Of a stretch of DNA of 64,000 bases, positions 57,911-64,000 are shown in pieces. Source of the DNA: Gyrodactylus bullatarudis (taxonomy: Eukaryota > Platyhelminthes > Monogenea > Gyrodactylidea > Gyrodactylidae); the NCBI GenBank assembly GCA_012064415.1, contig SSNU01000076.1, positions 135,899 to 199,898 on the forward strand. The letters are read 5' to 3'. Each line of letters opens with the position of its first letter. The stretch's first letter is position 1. The notes below the pieces were generated by a model. The model saw nothing but the letters and a program-made list of their open reading frames with translations, searched no databases and was not told the DNA's origin. The position numbers were made by a program, and so were the translations under genes.

Positions 57911-58970
57911 ACGTTTGGATGACCGATGGCAGAGAATTCTTGTTGTTTATCTAGACCTATCCAAGGCTTTTGACTCATTAACATTCACCACCATTATGGA
58001 TACCCTCTTTCCCCTTGTCAATGACAAAAACCTGCTCCATGTTATCTACTTATTTCTTTCAAAAAGATATCAATTTATGAGTAGCCATGATGACACATCT
58101 ACTCCACGACCTATTGGATCAGGTGTTCCTCAAGGTAGCAAGATTGGTCCATTTTTATTTAACCTTGTTTTCTCCCTGATCAAAAATACTGATCCCTCTG
58201 TTAGATTCTTTAAATTTGCTGACGATTTAAAGATCTGTTATCCCTTTGCAATGATCTCAATGCTATTAATCTTGAAATCAACTTTAAAAAATCTCACTTT
58301 ATGGTTCTCTTTAATAATAACACATCTGATCAAAATATTATTAATAATTGTAATATTATTCCGAGGAGAGGACTAGTTAAGGATCTTGGAGTAACTTACG
58401 ATAATTTTCTTAGATTTGACCCTCATATCAAAAAAATTACTAATTTATTTGCGAGCAGAACTCTTCAAATCTCTAAATTAGCTAAAACTGCTGCACTCAA
58501 AATTCTTCTTTTCAAGATTTACGCCAGACCAATTGTTGAGTATTGTTCTCCAATCTGGAATCCATCTGCGATTAGCGCCAGCATCAGTCTACATTTAATC
58601 CAAAAAAGATTTCTTAAATTTTTCCGTCGTTCACACCCAAATGCACCAATCAGAGTTGATCTGCTACGTCATAGACGCCTGGCCAGATCGATAATACTTT
58701 GTGATAAGAGAAAAAAAACCGTATGGAATCGTGCCGAAGTAATTGCCAGAACTAGTAACAGACCTAAAAGAATCAATCCCAAATCTATCAATAAAATGAA
58801 GCATATCAATCTACTTGAAAGAATTCCATCTTATTTCAACGATATTTCTACTAGATTCAAAAACCTTGACAAAACAACTGTAATAACTTTTCTAAAAACT
58901 TTTGAATTTCTGTTTATTTTTGATATCTATACCAAATATATATTTTCATTTCATTTCATATTGACCTGAG
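57900..58970 (+). pseudogene. Non-LTR retrotransposon (CR1/jockey-like) reverse transcriptase, 5'-truncated
   Basis: RT motifs: VVYLDLSKAFDSL, GSGVPQGSKIGPFLFNLV and the catalytic FADDLKI, then after a frame change near 58260, VKDLGVTYDN, the thumb region, and ARPIVEYCSPIWNPS and LIQKRFLKFF. 5'-truncation is usual for LINEs. The end merges into Penelope-like 3' sequence at 58968. Confidence 0.85.
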
Positions 58971-59100
58971 TTTTAATAAATTTTATTATAAAACTAATTT
59001 TAGATCATTTTTCACTGAATCCGAAAAACTACTGAATTCTAACTCTTTTGCTCTTATGATATACAAGAAAAATATGAAATCTTTATTCTTAACAAAGAAG
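58968..59100 (+). mobile_element. Penelope-like element 3' tail
   Basis: GAGTTTTAATAAATTTTATT and following bases match 52556-52640 (AAAACTAATTTTAGATC). A tail fragment attached to the LINE remnant. Confidence 0.6.
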
Positions 59101-60090
59101 AAGAAGAATGTGTTCGGGATGATGAGAAAGAAAGACTAATGCAAATTCTCATGAGTAACAGCTATCCGAGACAATTTATCCTCAACTGTATGGACTGCTT
59201 CGGGAGTAACAACGTTAATCCAGATTAGAACAAACCAAAACAGTATATCTAAACATCCCTTTCAAAGCAGACAAACAGGAAGTGAACCTCCTATTCCAGA
59301 CAACCAAACTTGGGAAAAAGGTGAGATTTAAAAAAAAAACCATTAAAAAGTCAGTCAAAAGATTTATTAGAATATTCAAAATCACCATACGAGTGTAATT
59401 ACAGGACACACGTTTTGGATATATTTTCCAAAAATCTATGTACTACTCGCTAAGTATTATCATTACAATTAACTGATATCAAAGAGACTATTGACATTGA
59501 AAAATCTCCCCAACCCCAATTAGAAGAGAGCCAATCAGATTAATTAAAAAAATTATCTTGTATTTTGAAGATATTTGGCATGTAAAAGAATGATGAGTAT
59601 GCCCAAAATAAGGCGCTTACTCCTCACACGTTCGGAATCTTTTTATTTCTATCAAAATAATACTTTTATGAGTTTTTCTGAGTTTAATTTATTAGCAACA
59701 AGCAAAAATAAGAAGATTCTGTGGTCTCCTCAACAGGCAATCGACCATGATAATACGGACTCTACATCCAGACGACTCCGTATTTAATGAAAATTCGTAA
59801 AGAAGGCACTCTCTACGAACCTGTTGGATTTATTACCTAGACACCTAGAACGGAATAATTCTAGTTAATTAGAGTATTTCTTCTCAGCTGGGCGCAACGT
59901 TTGAATACCGTAGTGCACTACCATTTTCATTTCAGCGTCGTATGAGATGACCGCTCCTAAACCATTTGCAGATGCATTAGTGCTGAGTTAGAGCGTTCTA
60001 CTGAGGCCAAAGAAATGTAGAGAATTTTATGCAATCTTAACCAGTGTGTAGGTAGTGTTAAAACTATAGGAGTGTTGGATGATAGTAGAT
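59101..60090. other. No recognised gene
   Basis: Mixed AT-rich and moderately GC-richer sequence. Two short ORFs (59215-59409 minus, 59575-59787 plus) have no family I know. Probably old mobile-element debris. Confidence 0.5.
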
Positions 60091-60097
60091 GAACGGG

Positions 60098-60196
60098 AGT
60101 TCTGGCCTAGTAGTTAGAAGCGTTGCCTTACAACGTCAAAGACCCGGGTTCGAATCCTAGCTATGGTGTACTGACAAATCCTAATAAGGACGGCTA
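60098..60196 (+). repeat. tRNA-derived SINE with decayed hammerhead tail
   Basis: A-box-like TGGCCTAGTAGTTAGAAG at 60104 and B box GGGTTCGAATCC at 60147 are spaced as in a tRNA promoter. They are followed by CTATGGTGTACTGACAAATC and AATAAGGACGG, a degenerate version of the family B hammerhead block at 7876 and 47425. This copy shows best that the family has a Pol III type head. Confidence 0.65.
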
Positions 60197-60649
60197 TGGG
60201 AACATTCGACCTTTTTTAATATGAAATCCCATGAATTGGATCTGCTTTTGACACTTTTGAAGTTTAATTCATTTGAAACCCGTGAAGTTGAAGTCTCCTC
60301 TTAACATTTTCATTGTGAGGATTTAGAAACCAGGCGAATATTTAGCAATAAAGCTCTTCTTAACATGTTCAAATAATCGATCGGGATCTACATTGTTGGT
60401 ACAAAAGAAAAATTTGAGAATAATTATTTTTATACTTTTTTTGCTGATTTTAATAATATTTCATGAATGGATTGATAAGTATTGATACATCTTTACTAAA
60501 GATTCTTTAGTTTTAAAATAATTTGGTATTAAGATTATATTTAGGTTATCTATAAGATAGGATATTTTTTGATTGAAAAACAAAAAATAGGTCTAGATGA
60601 GACTCTTCTTATCAATACCTTGGATCCATCAACACCAATTATTATTTTT

Positions 60650-60985
60650 GTAAGTTCAACACAATCAAAATTTTGGGACATTAATTGCCTTATTTCCTCG
60701 AAAATATTCTGGGGGCGCTGACTAATGGTAATGCTGGTAGTTAGAACGACGAAAGAGGTTAGGTGAATAAAAGCTTTTATTTTCGTCGGCTCTCTTCAGA
60801 CCTTACACCGAATTGAGCAGTTATATATATATATTACAAGAACATGAAAGGGCTGTCTTGACCAATAGCAATTATTCGTCTGTTTCGGGCCAATGGGGAT
60901 TCTGTTCGTGTTGTTGACCAATGGGATCGGCTTCTTCACTGTTTGTTTGCTGTGAAGATTTTTTACATTCAAAATTATATTAGGT
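60650..60985 (-). mobile_element. Family A hammerhead element, left direct-repeat copy
   Basis: Matches 63650-63980 at an offset of exactly 3,000 bases with few differences. Minus strand order: hammerhead-like motif (60803-60761), then an ORF start with ATT where the right copy has ATG, then ISQRPQNIFEEIRQLMSQN. The Penelope pseudo-LTR arrangement is one explanation of the two direct copies. Confidence 0.65.
60761..60803 (-). ncRNA. Hammerhead-like ribozyme, family A copy 4
   Basis: Minus strand: AGGT - CTGAAGA - GAGCCGAC - GAAA - helix III palindrome ATAAAAGCTTTTAT - TC (cleavage after 60765) - ACCT. Helix I AGGU/ACCU can extend by GGU/ACC past a small internal loop. Helix II has one clear pair. 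Confidence 0.62.
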
Positions 60986-61600
60986 TGAGTCAAAAGTTAT
61001 GGAACTCATACTTTTGCACAATTTTAGCCGATCAAACTTGAATCAATTTCAAACAATGAGGGCATCAATCGAAAGAGAATTTTTGAACAAATCACAAAAA
61101 TAGCGAAGAGTCGATGCAGTCAAAAGATTGTTACACCGAATACAGTATTACAGTTACCTCAGGAGTGTAGTAAAAACCGATGAGAAGTGGATCTACTTAA
61201 CCGATCAGAGTCGAAAGAGATCCTGGAAAAGACTCGGAGAGCATGTGACTCAATCCACACAAAATCGGTTCCTTAAGAAGGTCATGCTCATAGTTTTTTG
61301 GTCGATGAAAGGAACCATTCATTATGAACTGCTAGACTATGGTCAGACAGTGAATGCCGAACGTTATTTATCCTATCTGAGAGAAATGGTCGTTAAACTC
61401 AGACAGAGACATCCGAAATTCGGTAGGATTACTTTTCTTCAGGACAACGCCAGACCTCACCTGGGAAAAGAAGTGCAAGAATTTTTTGAAGAAGAGAATT
61501 TCGATCTTATTGATCATCCACCATACAGTTCAAATCTTGCTCCATTAGATTATCACCTGTTTAGGTCCTTACAGCACTTGACTCAACCTAATATAATTTT
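60985..61600 (+). pseudogene. Mariner transposon remnant with transposase C-terminal half
   Basis: Tc1/mariner DD34D transposase: TDEKWIYLTD (first Asp), LQDNARPH (second Asp) and HPPYSSNLAPLDYHLFRSLQ (third Asp), 165 codons from 61128. The terminal inverted repeat TATTAGGTTGAGTCAA is at 60990, with its complement TTGACTCAACCTAATA at about 61578. The N-terminal DNA-binding part is missing and 61020-61130 holds only broken remains. Confidence 0.88.
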
Positions 61601-62039
61601 GAATGTGTTGAACTTACAAAAATAATAATTGGTGTTGATGGATCCAAGGTATTGATAAGAAGACTGCTAACTAATGCAACAATTGTCCTGATAAGTGTTT
61701 ACGAACATAGGCTTTGAGCTGAGTCACCGAAGTCATAATAAAGGAGAAGTAAATGCCAGTTATTTGACGAATAAGGTCTTTATTTCGAGCATACTCTTTA
61801 GTGTGATAAATGCCAAATTTGCAAAAAGGGACTATACAATCATTGGTTCATTGTTATTACTAGGGCCTCAAAAATATGACCTAATAAATGAATTCTTTAG
61901 CGCTAATGAAAAATGAAAATATGCCTTTTGTTTTTTTTAGGGCATATTTTAAGCATTTTTGAATTTTTTGTAATAATACAAGCGTTTATAATTTTTACTC
62001 GTAAGTAGTATTATTGAAAAAAAATTATTTATTGAAATG

Positions 62040-63340
62040 TAACATGAAATTAAATTCTTTGAAATTTCTTCTTGAATTGACTATTTTCGGCATTACTGAA
62101 AATGACCTTTCAACATCACAGCTTGTTGGTTGGGCATTTAATAACAGAGTAAACATGGGGCTCAATGTTTGAGTTAGATTTAGAGCATATTTGAGTTATA
62201 TCATTTGAGTAAAGTCTTTTATTCAGATAAGCTTTCAACTGGATCGGATCACTGTCGAATTCTATCTATCAACGGAACCAGCTTTGAATAACAACAGCTT
62301 ATCTCAACTAAATCGTTACAAAGAGTTTCAACTTTTACTGCGGCCTTAGCCTTTGTAATAATCTCTCCTTTTCCATCAAGTGATGCAACTATTGACCGAA
62401 CGTTAACTAAATGGTTAGCATAGTATTCAACTGCCTTGAACCACGTTCCCCAACGAGTTAAAATGACTGATGGTGGCTGACCGATGCAATCAAAAGCAGA
62501 CTGGTGATGTCTATTCTTAACAACAAGGGCTTTGACAGAAGATATCAACTTGTTAACGTCTCCATAAGCTTCCATGATCTTTATGCAACAGTTGTGGAGC
62601 AAATAAGCTGTACAAGTTATGTGAAACATGTTAGGATAAAGGACTTTAAAATGTACTGTTGCTGCTGTATTGTACTTGGCAGCATCTGTTACCAAGAGAT
62701 TGACGAGATTTTTGTTAATACTGTACTCAGTGACAGTTTCCTGAACATGGTGAACAACATCTAGCATATTTAAGGACTTTTCCAGTTTGATTGAGTGAAT
62801 TAAATAGCTTTTATCTGGGTTTACAAGCTCACCACCAAGAATATTAAAATATTTGGAACCATTGATTTCTGATTCATCAGCCATTAGAAAGACGTTTTCA
62901 TTAGCCAGTTTTTCAGCTATTTCGTGCTTCTTCTCTAGATAAATTTCCATTATCATTTTTCTGTAACTTTCATGAGATAACAGAAAATCCAAAAGATTCC
63001 TTGAAAAAATCTCGGAATGAGCAATCATTTAATATCCATGTAGGTAGTCCGAGTTTAAGAATCATATCAATAAGGCTGCGGTGCTTTTTGATATCTGGAG
63101 CATCAATTTTTGTTTGCCTTAGGATAGGGACATCTCTATCAACATTGTGCCTTTTAGATTGTCTGTGTTGGTTAACATAGAACATTTTTTCACAATTGAC
63201 TTCTCTGTTGCAGATCTTGCACCAAAGTTTTCCATCAATAGTATCAATGAATTCATCAGGAAACTCCTTCTTATATTTTATTACTTTTCTAGCATGAGGA
63301 ATACCACGGTTCATCATTTTGATATGCTTAATTTGAAAAT
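62040..63340 (-). pseudogene. hAT transposase, second copy (BED finger, frameshifted)
   Basis: From 63317: BED finger LWCKICNREV..QHRQSKRHN, then after a frame change at a T run near 63000 the core (63028-62249) with FLMADESEINGSK, FHITCTAYLLHNCC and TRWGTWFKAVEYY, closely parallel to 49898-50695. The C-terminal dimerisation motif DVERSFSVMPKIVNSRRNF is readable near 62100. I could not place terminal repeats. Not active as read. Confidence 0.85.
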
Positions 63341-63405
63341 GGCATGCTTGTGAATCATTTAATTTTCCGTACTCGAATCTGATTGGTCGAAAAGGAAGTA
63401 TGCAT

Positions 63406-63732
63406 TCATGTAATACATATTATTATTATTAGAAACTCTTTGATCTCTGTTTTTAGTTGAGCTACAGATAATTCCATGAGTAAAAAGTTAGCGACTGACT
63501 TCTTCATTTTTGCTTTCTTTACTCTGGACCAAATTGATTTGGGGAATATTTCAGTGCCGAGCGATTGGTGGAGGACTTCACATAGTACTTTGTCTTCTGC
63601 CATGGAGCAGGAGGTGTTGAGAAACGACTTAAGATCATTGTAATGAGGACGAGAAATTGGAGATTCATCATTTTGAGACATTAATTGCCTTATTTCCTCG
63701 AAAATATTTTGGGGGCGCTGACTAATGGTCAT
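63406..63732 (-). CDS. Family A element ORF (NIFEEIRQL protein), probably truncated
   Basis: 108-codon ORF starting 32 nt after the predicted hammerhead cleavage site. It opens MTISQRPQNIFEEIRQLMSQ, then helical, Leu/Lys-rich sequence (VKKAKMKKSVANFLLMELSV) and an isoleucine run at the end. The same start is at 13295 and a variant at 11053. I recognise no domain; a gag-like or ORF1-like RNA-binding role is a guess. The end is abrupt where the hAT remnant begins, so the original protein was likely longer. Confidence 0.5.
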   Translation of the reverse strand: MTISQRPQNIFEEIRQLMSQNDESPISRPHYNDLKSFLNTSCSMAEDKVLCEVLHQSLGTEIFPKSIWSRVKKAKMKKSVANFLLMELSVAQLKTEIKEFLIIIICIT

Positions 63733-64000
63733 GCTGGTAGTTAGAACGACGAAAGAGGTTAGGTGAATAAAAGCTTTTATTTTCTTCGGCTCTCTTCAGA
63801 CCTTACACCGACTTGAGCAGTTATATATATATATTACAAGAACATGAAAGGGCTGTCTTGACCAATAGCAATCATTCATTTGTTTCGGACCAATAGGGAT
63901 TCTGTTCGTGTTTTTGACCAATGGGATCGGCTTCTTCACTGTTTGTTTGCTGTGAAGAATTTGTGGATTTGCTGGGTACCCGTTGCTGCCTTCGTCCCCC
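63650..64000 (-). mobile_element. Family A hammerhead element, right direct-repeat copy (runs off window)
   Basis: Same sequence as 60650-60985 with ATG preserved. It continues past the right edge; the last 45 bases are GC-richer and have no match in the left copy because that one is cut by the mariner. Confidence 0.7.
63761..63803 (-). ncRNA. Hammerhead-like ribozyme, family A copy 5
   Basis: As the 60761 copy, but with GAGCCGAA instead of GAGCCGAC before GAAA, which removes the only helix II pair. AGGU/ACCU helix I and the palindromic helix III are kept. Flanking GTCGGTGTAAGG can pair with CCGA as an alternative fold. Confidence 0.5.

Larger units (their letters stand above)
60602..61672. 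mobile_element. Inverted-repeat composite enclosing hammerhead repeat and mariner
   Basis: 60602-60676 and 61597-61672 are inverted copies (for example TTATCAATACCTTGGATCC near 60609 and GGATCCAAGGTATTGATAA near 61641). Inside lie the family A direct-repeat block (60680-60984) and a mariner remnant. Nesting order suggests a foldback formed by inversion or by insertion into an inverted copy. Confidence 0.65.

Noticed and set aside
63761..63803. A fully standard hammerhead for family A
   Set aside because: Helix II has one canonical pair at most, and in this copy none; I keep the call as hammerhead-like only.
60650..63980. Reading the two direct copies as ordinary LTRs
   Set aside because: They include an ORF start and a hammerhead motif, lack TG..CA ends, and no gag-pol lies between them.

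Overview
The window is nuclear DNA from an animal. It is AT-rich and intron-bearing, and every conserved gene in it is a metazoan gene: vinculin, an hnRNP M-type RNA-binding protein, beta-catenin/armadillo, sphingolipid delta-4 desaturase, an ERG-type (KCNH) potassium channel, Rac, and alpha-catulin. The proteins are recognisable but diverged (beta-catenin especially). Several introns are only 24 to 34 nt long, next to introns of 1 to 15 kb. This suits a fast-evolving invertebrate lineage; introns this short are known from dicyemid and orthonectid parasites among others, but the species cannot be fixed from the sequence and I do not claim it.

Layout. Positions 1-23961 are gene-dense: vinculin (minus, running off the left edge), hnRNP M-like (minus), beta-catenin (plus), desaturase (minus) and ERG channel (plus). 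After a 2-kb gap come Rac (minus, 25985-27194) and alpha-catulin (plus, 27379-54971). Three gene pairs are head-to-head with very short shared upstream regions: hnRNP M/beta-catenin (103 bp), desaturase/ERG (315 bp) and Rac/catulin (184 bp). I joined the exons by hand from splice sites and reading phase. All seven models keep an open frame, and six of them end at a stop codon inside the window.

Alpha-catulin spans 27.6 kb because its introns have taken in mobile DNA: a nearly complete MULE with 9-bp target duplications, TTAA-flanked piggyBac-type MITEs, a long-TIR element, and a Penelope-like retroelement itself interrupted by a hAT transposon with 8-bp target duplications. A small TATA-driven ORF for a cysteine-rich secreted-looking peptide also lies in its largest intron.

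From 54972 to the end there are no host genes that I recognise. This part is a graveyard of elements: Ty3-type integrase pieces, a piggyBac remnant, Penelope scraps, a CR1/jockey-like LINE fragment, a tRNA-like SINE, a mariner, and a second hAT.

The most unusual signal is a set of hammerhead-ribozyme-like motifs of two kinds. Family A (five copies) has a CUGAWGA core, a palindromic helix III and a helix I whose closing bases covary between copies. In the three copies where it could be read with an ATG, the same short ORF (motif NIF-x-EIR-x-L) starts about 32-37 nt downstream of the predicted cleavage site. Family B carries a schistosome-like hammerhead core joined to a tRNA-like SINE head. 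Functionally, adhesion and cytoskeletal genes (vinculin, beta-catenin, alpha-catulin, Rac) are over-represented here, which may be chance.
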